This document shows positions 1 to 12,400 of a stretch of DNA of 64,000 nt, piece after piece. Position 1 is the stretch's first letter. The number at the start of each line of letters is the position of its first letter. The notes below the pieces were generated by a model, which was given only the letters and a program-made list of their open reading frames with translations, was not told the origin of the DNA and did not search any database. The translations under genes were made by a program, and so were the position numbers. Origin of the DNA: Gnetum montanum (taxonomy: Eukaryota; Streptophyta; Gnetopsida; Gnetales; Gnetaceae); assembly GCA_015680685.1 (NCBI GenBank), contig MNCI01004850.1:97294-161293 (forward strand), read 5' to 3'.

Positions 1-490
1 CCGTACACATCCGTAGATGCTCGTAATCAAGTCGTACTCGTCCCACGTTCTAGGAGATAAGGGTGAGAGAATCTAATCACGATGAGTAGCCGATTCCTTG
101 GCTAGCCGTACACATTCGTCAATGCTCGTAACCAAGTCGTACTCATGCCGCACTACTAGGAAAGCAATAAATAACATTAAATGAACCTATCCATGTACTA
201 CAAGGTTTATCCACAAAGCTCGTCTTTATTACCATACACAACTTGCGTTCAAGTACAAAGCTGCTCGAATAAAGAACCGTTCACTTGGGGGGCTCCTACT
301 GCAGGCACATGGAAAATATTCTATCTCTGGGGTGATCAATCCGTCAGAGCTTCGCTACTTCTAACCTCTATATGGAAATGAGGGGAGTGCCGCCTCTTAT
401 TTATAGATTTGGCAGCGGACCGCGATATCACGTACGTAATATTGCAGGGGACGACGCAATATCGCGGCTTGTGCATATCGTGTCTCATTA
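1..490 (-). repeat. LTR fragment at window edge
   Basis: A minus-strand LTR of the A-C type: TATAAATAAGAGG on the minus strand near 395-407, the GAATAAAGAACC words, and a GATATC cassette at 418-480. It ends GTCTCATTA (TCATCA decayed) at 490. Its body lies left of the window. It appears inserted in the coiled-coil ORF of element W. Confidence 0.75.
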
Positions 491-1884
491 GTTTCCATTG
501 TACCATTGGTTGATCTTACTAGAACAAAGGATGTTGAAACCATAGCCGGGACATCCATGGTCCTAGAAGAGCATGAAGATATATTGGACCAACTACTGCA
601 AATTAGACAAATAATGTAGAATCTTTTCGATATCCCAAGTGATATCACTGTAGTGCAGTCAAAGTTAATTTCAACCAAGGGTGAGCTACTCATGGTTGCG
701 ACCAAAGTATAACATGCAAAAAACAAAGTGTAGAGGCTACAAGTGGAATTTCCTGCATTAAGAGCAAAAAGAGAGGACCCTACATGATATATTAAACTAG
801 GCCAGCTAGAACAATTCAGAACTAAACAAATGGACCAATGGATAGCCAAATATGCCCAAATGAAGATGGAGAAGGAGAAGGTTGTGTGGAACATCTCAGT
901 AGTAGATGCCCAAACCTATGCCCATGCTAAAGTCCTAACTACATTAGAAGAAAAAAACAAGAAAGTTGCTACTAAGAATATGAGGTTGACAAATATTGAG
1001 AAATAAAAAAATATGCTAGAAGAAAGCATTCATTAGCTGAAAAAGCAATTTGCTTAGGTCAATCTCAACATCAAAAATTGGCCAAAGAAAACAAAATCCT
1101 ATCCATGGAAGAAGTCTATGTCATATGTTAAAAGTTAGCCATTGAAATTAGTGCATGGCAAAATGAGGTCAAAAAACATGAATAACTAAAGAAGCACTTT
1201 AGAGATCAAGTGGGCATGTACAAGCATATTAATGAAAAAGAAATTCAGATGGCTAAAGCTAGGATCAATTCTATCACAACACAAACACCTAACTAGCAAC
1301 TAATCTTGGACAATCTTGCCCACATGCACCAAACCAAAATCAAGAATAAAGACTTGTAGATAAAAGATCTAACAGAGTACATGGGGTTACCAAATCTTCA
1401 ATACACTAACCTAGCTATGTTAACAGCATGTAGGCCCAAAGTAGAACTAGAGTAGCAAGTGGTCGTAGTGTATGCATTATATGAAAAAGAGTTTGTAGAT
1501 AGAAAGGATGTGCAACAAAAACTTCACATTGCAAACTCTGAACTTCAAGTGGTCAAAGCTAGCTACCAAAACCAAAATGATGTAACGGCAAACCTCGCTA
1601 GAAGAATGACCAAATATCAAGAATTGAGAAAAATAACTAGAGCATTTGAAAAAGAGAAAAGGAAGTTTGCAACATGGCATGTGAAAGCTAATAAAATGTT
1701 TCCACAGCTACCATGTCCATAGAAAGTACCAACTCTAGCAAACATTGCTGAATTTGCCTAGATGGTACATGACCCAAGATTAGAAGAAGAGAAGTTTTAG
1801 GCACTACTCAACAAATATCAATTTCATAAGCTCTACGACAAAGGAAACAAGTTGATGGAGGAGCCACCACTGCTTGGAACCTAA
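491..1884 (+). pseudogene. Coiled-coil ORF remnant, element W
   Basis: Plus-strand frame with many stops: DLTRTKDVETIAGTSMVLEE and HEDILDQLLQIRQIM, aligning with DLTRAQDAQTLASTSMTPAE in C. Helical stretches follow (VAWNIS-type to YVKS), then EIQMAKARINS-like blocks and the end KLMEEPPLLGT before TAA at 1882-1884. It is the third member to show the Pro-rich end. Confidence 0.65.
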
Positions 1885-2099
1885 AGACTACATCAAGCTT
1901 GTTTTGTTTTGTTAAATGTGTCAAACATGCACTACCTGATAATTTTGTAAACATCACCACTCAAAACACAATGCAACATTTCATAATAGAGTCAATCATG
2001 TATATAAGTCATCATGTCAAAGTCTAAATATGACCCCATAATTTTGTAAGAAACTCTATTCTCCTTTTGTTTTAACTCAAGGACAAATTTTCACTTAAT

Positions 2100-2109
2100 C
2101 GTGGAGATA
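2100..2109 (+). promoter_or_regulatory. Decayed polypurine tract, element W
   Basis: CGTGGAGATA directly before the LTR start, matching CGTGGGGGTA elsewhere with two changes. Confidence 0.6.
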
Positions 2110-2890
2110 TGATAAAACCCTTGTGTCATGCAGTTATGATATCGTAGCTCTACATAGGTCATCATAGATGTGATGTAGTGGGCCATGGTCATGTTTATAA
2201 ATACCAACCCACCATTGCATCGAAAAAACTCTCACCAACACTTAGTCGAATTCTTGCAATTTGTTTCTGTAACTTTAAAGCTAAAGTGAATGCTCGCAAT
2301 GTAGTGATTAATAGTTGAACAAAATCTTTACTCAAGCAGCTTGTTCTTAGATCCAGATTATTTCTCATCACTGCAACATCTCACTTAGCTTAGTTATACT
2401 TCTTATCATGTTTACTTTTCTTAAGTCATTTACATTGTCTAAGTCATTTTACATGCCAATGTCCTTTAGTAAAGCACTATAAGTACAACTAGCTTCAAGC
2501 AAAAAGTGCACCTGTTTAATAACCTAGTAGTGACTTCACTTGATTTGCTTGGTAGTGAAATGACTTGGTAATCCCAATGACAATTACATAAATCCAAGAT
2601 GTGTATAGTAAACCAAGAACAAATACTTATCACCATATGAGGGAATAAATTTACATTCTTGTCACATTTAGACTTAGAATGTACAATCTTTTTTACTATG
2701 TTGACACTTTAGTATCATTCAAGCCAAACAACATCATCATATCATATACCTGACTAAGAGTTAAACCATACGACTTGAACTTCGCTAACTCTACATGAGA
2801 AGATAATGATCATGAACAGAACATCAACTACTAGTATACTTACATTGTCCGTCCATAAATTACAATCAACCCTTAGTGTTTACTCATAAT
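2110..2890 (+). repeat. 3' LTR of element W (old)
   Basis: Starts TGATAAAACC, with TATAAATACC near 2200 and words shared with the LTR of O in order (TTCTTGCAATTTGTTT, GTAATCCCAATGA, AAGATAATGATCATGAAC). The right end is decayed, so the boundary is approximate. Confidence 0.65.
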
Positions 2891-3305
2891 GACACGTTAT
2901 TCATGCCTTCAATGGCACATAGAGACTTTATGGTAATAAACAACAATGCAGAATTTGAGATACACCTTTTTTTCAAATTTAATTAGCATTTACTACTAAA
3001 TCAACAAACCATTCATACAAATACAAGAACTTGCACAAAATACAAAAAATACGTAATCCGATGAAATAATTGATATTGTATGCTGATCTTAATTTTAAAA
3101 ATACACAATTAGAAGTTGATACTATATCAAACATAGCGCTACAATCTTAACAATGTGACCACAGGAAAATGTTTACAAATATTATAGATATTAACATCCA
3201 CCAAAACATGTACTTCCACTCCAACATTTTCAACAACACATCATAAATGCTAATAAGAACCCCTTTCAAACATTAATGACAACAAATTCTTGCCATTCGA
3301 CAACC
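2891..3305. other. APM1 3' flank, no gene seen
   Basis: AT-rich sequence between the old LTR and the APM1 stop codon. It must include the 3' UTR, but I see no clear AATAAA signal and no ORF worth reporting. Confidence 0.5.
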
Positions 3306-3488
3306 CTAATTGTGACTAACCAAATCTTTTATTAATCCCTGTAAACCTTTGTCTTGCTCAACATCCTTCACCCACTTACTCTTGATACGAATTTGCTCAA
3401 TGCTTTGGCTTACAGTGCGTGCAATAGATGGTTGCATTCGACTTGAGAAGAATGCATGAAACTCATTTGCTTTCTCCTCACTTGAAAA
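3306..3488 (-). CDS. APM1: APM1 exon 19 with stop codon
   Basis: Encodes the last 60 residues, [20 protein letters not shown] through LIKDLVSHN, then TAG at 3308-3306. Acceptor TGCTTAG|TTTTCA. The length and content match the APM1 C-terminus, so the 3' end is complete. Confidence 0.92.
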   Translation of the reverse strand, partial: FSSEEKANEFHAFFSSRMQPSIARTVSQSIEQIRIKSKWVKDVEQDKGLQGLIKDLVSHN

Positions 3489-6400
3489 CTAAGCAAATAA
3501 AAGAAAAGGTCAATAACAATAATATGAAGCCATGTATCAACTAGAAAGCACAGCACATGTGCACCAGAGATTAACTGACCAAAGCTGCTACTGCACTTAT
3601 GAAGCGTGTTACTAAAAGTCCTGAACCAAAGCTTTTCCATATAGAATCCCAATTTTCCTAAAAAAAAATAAGAGAAAAAACAATTAAATTCCCAAAGAGT
3701 ATATGGATATATTAGAGGACTGAAGGAGATCCATGACTTTATTAAGAGAATTTCCTAAGAAATTGCATCACAATTTAGAATGGTTTCTTCATAAAGAGTC
3801 GATAAATATGGAAATAGGATTAACACTTATATCATCATAGTTCTTCTATCCTAACAAATAGGATTAACAAACTACAATGCTCATTTCCAACCAATCTGAA
3901 AGTTTTATGTAAATGGTATAGGTTTCCAAAAAACTCATAATACCATTCACATCTTCAAAATAGAGTTGCTCAAAAGGATCAATCTATTTCATCCTTTCAA
4001 TGCTTTAAGAATATAATTGGATAACCATCTTACATACGACAATACAATACTTGTGTTAACCCTGACATGAAATATAAAATATATATAAATATTAAACACA
4101 TCAGCAAATTGCTCAAACATCTACCAAAATTAATACATTCCAAAAAAAAATGTCAAATAAAATAGAAACTTTTTCAAAGCAAGTCTACGTCATTGTCATC
4201 ATCATCCTAGCTTTATCCCAACAAAAATGGGGTCTTTTGTTATGGATCATCACTTAGAGCCTCAACACTCATCATGGATCATTGCATTGATCCTTAATAC
4301 TCATTGTGCAAAGCAGGTCCCCAGATGGTTGGTGGAGGAATGAAAGTCTAGCCTATTCAAGCTATTGTACCCACACTCAAACCCATGTCTTCTGACTTGA
4401 GATACAAGCACATTATTGTTACTCCAAATGATGGACCCTAGGTCAAAGTCTTAACCTTTAGTTAAAAAAACACAGTATTGGGGATATTATTTTTCAAGAT
4501 GCCAACTTTGGATCCTTGTTTGATACAAGGTAGCCTGGCTTTTCTCAACGATTTTGCAGTATTTTGATACGAAGTTGCATGATACTATATCATATAGTTT
4601 TACATGACCTCAACTCAAAGGACCAAACTCTTACTCATCACAGCTTTGCCAAGAACTTTTAAAATAGAATACATCTTTTAAATATTAAAGAAGTTGGAAA
4701 GTGCCAGACACCATATGTTATTGATAGTTTGCAAAACAATGTTATATCTCAGTAGTGGAATCTAACTTCTGGCTTGTAGATCTCAAGACAATTCTAGTTG
4801 CAGTTCAATTCTTATTGTTATTTCACAAAATTTTGTTTAAATTTTTTAACAAAAAATTTTGAACAATAAAAAGTACGAACATAAGACAGCCTTCCCATAT
4901 CGCATCGGTATTAATTTACCAGAAATAAGGTTAATATGGTGGTGCCACTGCTGGAAGGATCAACTTCAAAGCTAATTGTTTAGCAGATAACAAAATCAAA
5001 TTACCTGCAACCATTGCCAGGCCACATCACGACAGTCCTTGCTAACACCAGAGACTACAATAAACGCATCTTGGGCACGCACCTGCATTATAGAGATTAC
5101 ACAATTTTCTGAATTAGAAGTCTCAAAATATATGGTGCACAAATTGTCATTGCGTGTTCAGAAAATACCTCCGAGGTCAAACTGAAATCTAAAGCTTCCC
5201 GTGTAATAGAAGGATGGGGGCATGCCGCTATTGAACCTAAATTCAAAATAATACAACTGTAAGCAATTCTGTTCAGTGGTATCAAAATAACAAACCATGA
5301 ACATCTTGCACCTACTTAATATTCGAACTTTTTCCTGGCTCAAGTCCGTTTCTCTGTAAATTTTCAGCAAAGTATGATATAAAGATTTATCTGAAGGTGT
5401 CACATCTTGCATGACAGAGGTATACACAGCCTAATGATACACACAACTTTTAGTAACAACATTGAGACCAAAGAATTGAAATGATTAGGCTCCTGAAAAT
5501 CATAGATAATGCAACCTTTCTGATGTCAGCAGGCAGAAGAGGAGTATTCCTATCTTTCACAAAAACCTTAAATCTCTTCAAGGCCTCTTGCTTAGTTTTG
5601 CTATGTCCAAATTCTGCAAGAACTCTCAAAATCTGCTCTCTTAACATGGAATCTAAGTGGCTTTCATATGGAGAACGATCCCAGCCCAATTTCCTATCAT
5701 GCAAATATTCATCAAAGCACTAGACAACAATAAAGAACCAAGATAACTGACAATATATCATAAAAAACGTTGCAACCATTAAAAAAATAATGCAAAGTCT
5801 ACATCTAAGCATCTTAAATTATCAATGTGAAACTAAGGATAACAAAAGGCACATCACTCATACTTAGCCACAAATTGAAGAAGGCCAATAACAAACAACT
5901 TGAAATCAGCTGCTGAACCAGAAATGGCATCATTAATAGTACCTTGAACTTTGTATGAAATCTAAAAATTCAATAAAATTTGTAAATATAATATTATGCA
6001 CACATCAATAATATAATACTTCACTGTAGACAAGTGAAATACTCACATCAATTAAGCAAGATACCACACTATAATCCAATTCATTTCTAAAAACATCCAT
6101 CAGAGAGACTAATGCTGACAGAGGTTGTTTGCATGCAGAGCACAAAGCATATGAATCATCTAATATGCCTGAACACAACTAACTCAATTCGATCAGCTAC
6201 ATCTGTCAAAACCTGGCTCAAAAAGACTAAAGCTGAATTGATTGATGGTGAAATTCACATACCAAATCTATCAGAAGCATCCAAAATTCCTGCTACTACC
6301 GCTGCCCTTAGTCTCTTACTCAATTCATCATCATATTGCACACGATAAAAGGCAGTTTGTTTGACATTTAACTTTATCCAATCAAGTTGTGAGCCAGTGG

Positions 6401-9400
6401 TTTTCAACCCTGGTAGAAACACACTCTCAGACTTTGCATGTAAAAGTAAACATTTTTTAATTTCATAACTGCCATAACAGAACGTGATAGGGACAACCCA
6501 TTTCCCAGAACCAGTCATTCCACTTGACAAGTATTGAGACTGCATTGCAAAGGGAAAAGATTATTAAACAAAGGAAAACATCAACAAAGTATCACAAGCA
6601 ATAACTGCTGAAATCATAAAGTCCAGATACATGTATAAAAGCAAGTAGTAAGTTTCAAAATAATGTAATTAAGAGGAATTTACTGCATGCTAAATTGATA
6701 GGTATCCCCAGGGGGATCTATTATAAATTATATAAGAGATATGAGCTTTAGAGGGTTATAACCTTCCAATATGGGATTATAGTCATTTTTATTTCTCTCA
6801 AGTATTTTACTCTCTTTCCCTAATGAATCTGCAAGACATTCATCCCTAAACGTTAATTATACATATTTCTCATTGCTTGATTTCCAAATATGAAAATAAA
6901 AAATTCCTCTTTTAATTTATTGAAAAGAAAAAAAACTACCACCTGGGTCACTTGTTTTAGTCGCTTAAATGTCCAACTTCAAATTAAAATGCAACAAATA
7001 ACCAAACTAATTTCATTTTGTTCATAAACTGAAATAAACTTGTTCATTATTTATAGGGGGTATTCTCCCTCAATGAGTTGTTAAAGAAAACATGTTGGAG
7101 CTATTCTCCCTTCTTAATATTAAAGCCATGATGCAAAACCTACCATAACCAATATGCATAGACTTTCTCAAAAATGACTTAAAGAGTGATGTCATTAGCA
7201 TCCAATATGTGACCTAGTTCTTGTAGTCATGGTGTGAATACAACATGAATCTTATTCAATGTCTTCAAACTCCAATTTCAGGTTACTAATTTTTGGTTTT
7301 CTATGCTACTTCCTGAGTTTAATTACATCTGTATTAACCTAAAGGATGCGTCAAACCAATTAGCTTGTAAAAAAAATACATCAGTACTAGTAAATCCCAA
7401 GTATGACATCTATGTCCAACAATGCTTCTCAAAACAAAGTTAGAAGTTTAATTGCCTGCTGAGGGATAAAGCCATTTGAAAAAAACCAGCTAGAAAAGCA
7501 TTTGATAGATATCTTTAAAGGCAGTAGCTTCTGACTCTTTAGCACGATAAAAAACATGGAGTAAGAATTCTTTGGGAGACACCCTATATTTCACACCAGA
7601 AATGCAGGAATATAGGAATTTGGGAGTACTTTCTCAAACAATTTTGGAAACATAAAGCATTTTCAGGAAATAGGGCTACATATTCCACATAGGGACATCA
7701 TAAAAATATACATTCAGAAACTATGATGTTAAGTTAACAACCGGCCATAAAAAGTCATTGTCAAATCCTTCATCTAATTTTATGGTCAGCTCATTGTAGA
7801 TGGGATAAAGCCACCAAGATGATGAAAGCCAATATGCATGTGAACATATAGTTGTTCTTATTGTTCAATGCTTCAATGTTCCAGTTAATGGAATGAAAGG
7901 GGCATGGAACTGTGAAAGTTGTTCAGGGTGTTGTACCGTGGAAAGTAAGCTGCTAGAATCATATTCTACAGCTTTTAGGAAAATTCTCTCCTTCCTGGAA
8001 TATGTTCCTAGGCAGCTTGGAATGCACTCCTACTACTGGAGAATAGGCAGGCAGAAAAGTTTTTTTACAGGAGCATCCTCCTGTGAAACACTAAACAGAA
8101 TATATTAACCTGTACACTGTAGATGACGGGGAAATTTCCACAGAAAGTACCCAATTATGCACCTTGGAATACCACTAATGACAAATGGAATAGAGAATTG
8201 AGGGGGCTTGTTCAAAACGTCAACCAAATGCACGCAAGTTTTGATGTCTTAAGTATCCACTAAAATGCAGTAACAATGAATCTCATTTTTGAGATTGCAT
8301 GACAGCACTTAGGTAAAGCTTGTTATATTCAATCTCCATATTATTTAAAAAGAATATCTACCAAGCACTTGTATATCTAGTAAGCTGCTACTAACAAATT
8401 TGGCAAGCTAAATGCATATCACCTAACACGCAAACTACCCCTCATCATGTCAAAAAGAAATATAATTCAGCACAAACCTGTTCAAGGATAAGTTGGTCAC
8501 CATCTATCTTTGCCAAAATAAAAGGATAACCCTTCTGCTTTGTCCATGAATCCATTAACTCATTCACAGGTTCTGCAGACTCCTCTGAAAGGACAGCCCA
8601 CAGGTCTTCAGTTCTGGCATTCTTCCATGCATATCTTTTGATGTATAACTTAAGACCTTCCTGCAATTATCAATATTAATGGGTTCAAAAATGTATCCCA
8701 AAGCATAAGTTTTACCACTAAGTCAAGAAGCTGCTAATAATATTGAATGTATGAAACTAAATGTATTTAATTATATTTAATTACTTTGAACTTTTGACTT
8801 GGAATGTCAATGTCTTATAAATTAAAATGTCACGTAGGTTAAAGAAATAAAGGTTAAATATTTCAACATAGAAGATTTTCTAGCAGCACCGTATATTATT
8901 GGCGCTTCCACATTATGAGCATGATTTTAAAAAAAATACATGCATAGATGCACAGATGAGATATCACTACATGAAATCTCAAGATGGTGAAGATTAGCTA
9001 TGGAAACTTCAACATTCTTACAAAGTGGCAGAGGTTTATGATGCTTTATGGCTAGGTTAAGTGAATAAAGAAGCTATTCACTGAAACCAAGTGAATCTAA
9101 TCCTTGAAAGCTCATGTGTTTTTTGAATTAGCCCAACCAAAAAAAATTAACAATAAATAATTTGTTGAAGCAAAAATGGATGATGGTTCATAGATATTGT
9201 TTAGATAAGAATGCTTGTAAAGGTAGTAATTATATCTGTTCACACTGCCTTGCAATTGCCAATATTTGGAACAGATTTTGTAAACCTGCAAATCAGCAAA
9301 TTATTAGGCCAAAATATTTACAAACCCTTCCAATAACTTGGCCTTGTATCATGGAACTCATTGCATTAATAAAGTTTCAAGTACTTTGCTAGCACATGTG

Positions 9401-12400
9401 ATTTTTTGGCTTTTTAAAAAATTATAAACAAATTAAAAAAATAGCAAGACTATAAGTGTGCACATTTAAGAATAACTTACAATTTTAGCTAAAATTATAT
9501 TTATTTTATGAAATCAAAAAATATCAATAGTTTAAATCATCTTTTAATTTATAGAAAATTTATTTTCCACATCAAAAACAATCCAATGTCAAAAGAACAG
9601 ACTTTTAATGAGAGGACAATCTTGTTCCCTCTATGCTTAGCTGCAATGCAGAGAATTGTTTGAAAGGTCAGCAACTGTTCACCACCCTCTAATTCAAAGT
9701 GATTTTAGTTATCTATTTTCAGAAAATATCGTTTAAAAACAAGATATTATTTTGAAAGGTGATATTATGGTGCCAAAACATGCCTCAAATACACTTTATG
9801 TATTGGTCCCTAAAATTAAGTATCCCATGTGATAGTTAACGGTCCTATTCCAATTGTATTGTTGCAAATTGTAATTAAGAATAATGAAGAATAGGAAAGA
9901 TTTTCAGACAAAGAAATTTCAGTCTCTCAGGTTTTCACTCACAATCTCCACTCACATTACTTCATACTCAAAGTGTTTCATTTACATTATTCTCACATAT
10001 CTAAATATCTCTTACTATTTCAACAAATTTCAGAACAAGAAAATAAAATTCAAAAGATTCAGGTTAAATTTTCATTGCCTAAGATCATTAACTTCAATTC
10101 ACATATTTCACCACAATTTCACTTAAAAGATTGTTGCAAGTCATGACAGAACAAAAACATTGAAAATTAATGATAGTTAGCCTAAGTAATTAGCTTATTG
10201 TTTGACAAGGATTTGCAAGCAAAAGGTTACCAATTCAAGTCACACTTGATGTATTGTTATATTTTTCTATAATTCTTCTACAGTATTATGTTGGCTATAT
10301 ATCTTGGAGTATATGTATAGACAAATTATTTTGGGTTTCAACACCCGCAAAAAGGGACAAACCAAGACACAAAGAAGAAAAGAAAAGAAAAGAAAAATCA
10401 AAGCTTTTGCACATTACATACCAACAAGTGCTATCAACAGATCAGTTTTCTCACAGTTTTAAATTTGAAAAATGTTTAAAGAAACTGTGAAATACGATAT
10501 AATTTTCAATTGAAGCCAAAATTTTTCTTATTCAGCAAAACTGATGAAGAACCTTTTCAAGATTAATAAATGATATGACATTGTAGAAAATGGATACTAA
10601 CAAGTTCCATGCCTTAAATAGACAACAACAAAGAACACTTCAAGAAAATAGAAAAAAAATACACCTTAGCAAATGTGCACCTCTGTATCTCATGCTACTG
10701 GACAAGTATAATTGACAAGCCAATTGAAGAAAGCCTAAGAACTTCTACATCATGACTATAGGGGTCAAATTGAAAATCTGTGAATTGAAACAACTAAACT
10801 ATAGACAAGAGTTTAAAGACTTGATGACCTAGAGAAGTGAAAATGTTGATAATGTTTTTACTCAAATGGATGCCTCCTTGAGAAACTTGGTGAATATGCA
10901 TGTGTATTCAATGTAAGGAAAAACCTAAACAACATTGTGCAAGTTTTGTCTAATGACAATAGATTAAAAATTTTTATGTTTAATATCTTCCAAACAGAAG
11001 ATTTAGACAATTATTCAATTGATGGTCTCACAAGTAAGAACCATCAAAGATTCAAGACAATAATCATAAGCAGTACTATATGACAAGGAATGCAAGATGA
11101 AACTGCCCCAATTTTCAAAGAGGTTATTAAAATAACAAGTTTGAGTTCTCAAACAAATAAGAAAATCAATATGAATCATCATCTTACAACATCCCAAGGT
11201 GCAACCATTGAAATAGAGTACATAATAAAGAAAAATGTTTGTGGAAGGTTGGATTTCCTTCCCTCACTGATCAAAATACTCAAAAGACACAAAATAATTC
11301 AAACTCGAAAGAATACAAGAAGACATGACTGAACAAATTGAAGGAAGGCCATTAGATTTGATTGCTTTTCACATGGTCAGAAATTGTCATTAAAAACATG
11401 AATAATTTGATAGTGGGTGTCCCAATCAAATGAAACTACACAAGGAGAATTCTATGGAACTTCAACCCTCAAGCAATCTTGAAAGAGCATTAAAGCTGGA
11501 AACAAAACCTTTCTAAAGATAGAAGGAATCACCAAGGTGTTGCTTACTCAAAAAAGAGGTTATCAAATTAATGTTCACAATGTGTTCTATGTCCTAAACC
11601 TTTAAAATCATTATTATCAGTTGGCCAAATAGTAAGTGGGGAAAATATGTTGAGTTTTAATGATAAAGTTTTTACTTTTCCAAAGGAGGGAATGTAATAG
11701 CATAATTGAAGAAACTAAATAATCTTTTTTTCTTTTCTCCTTTTAATTTCTTGCCTTAACACTTTGTCACCTACGAAGCCTACACAAAATCAGATTTTTC
11801 TTCTTCTTCTTCTTCTTCTTCTTCCTTGCCTTAATTCCAATTTCATGGGGCCAGCTATATGAATTCCTTTATATCATTAACTTCTATTAAGAGCCAAATA
11901 AGCATTAATACCTAAATCTTGGATGTCTTTCGTTAGTTCTACCTCTTTGTTATTTCCCCTTGACTTTATTAGTGACCTCTTCTAACAGCAGCAAACAGTT
12001 GCCTAACAATATAAAGGATAAGTAGTTCTCTGTGCAGCTTGCTCATAGTGCAAACCCACATGTCTATTTTCTTTTACAGAGATGGCATTGGGCAAAATAT
12101 GGAAAAAGTTTATACATTATTGAGACTCCATGAGCTTGGGATTCTTTTAGTTCTATTAGGATTTTTTTATAGCATAAAACACCACTAGCTTGTCCCCATT
12201 TTAACCATTCTACTTCAATCCTATTTCTCACATCTTTATCAATTTCACATCTAAGTGGAAAATTGATCCTAAGGAGTGGAGCTATCTACAATGAGGAACT
12301 TGTTGGCCTTGAATTATATTCTGCCTAACTTCTTCTACTAATTTTTAGACCTTTTGATTCTAGAGCATGTCTCCACCTTTCTATTTTAGAAGCAAACATG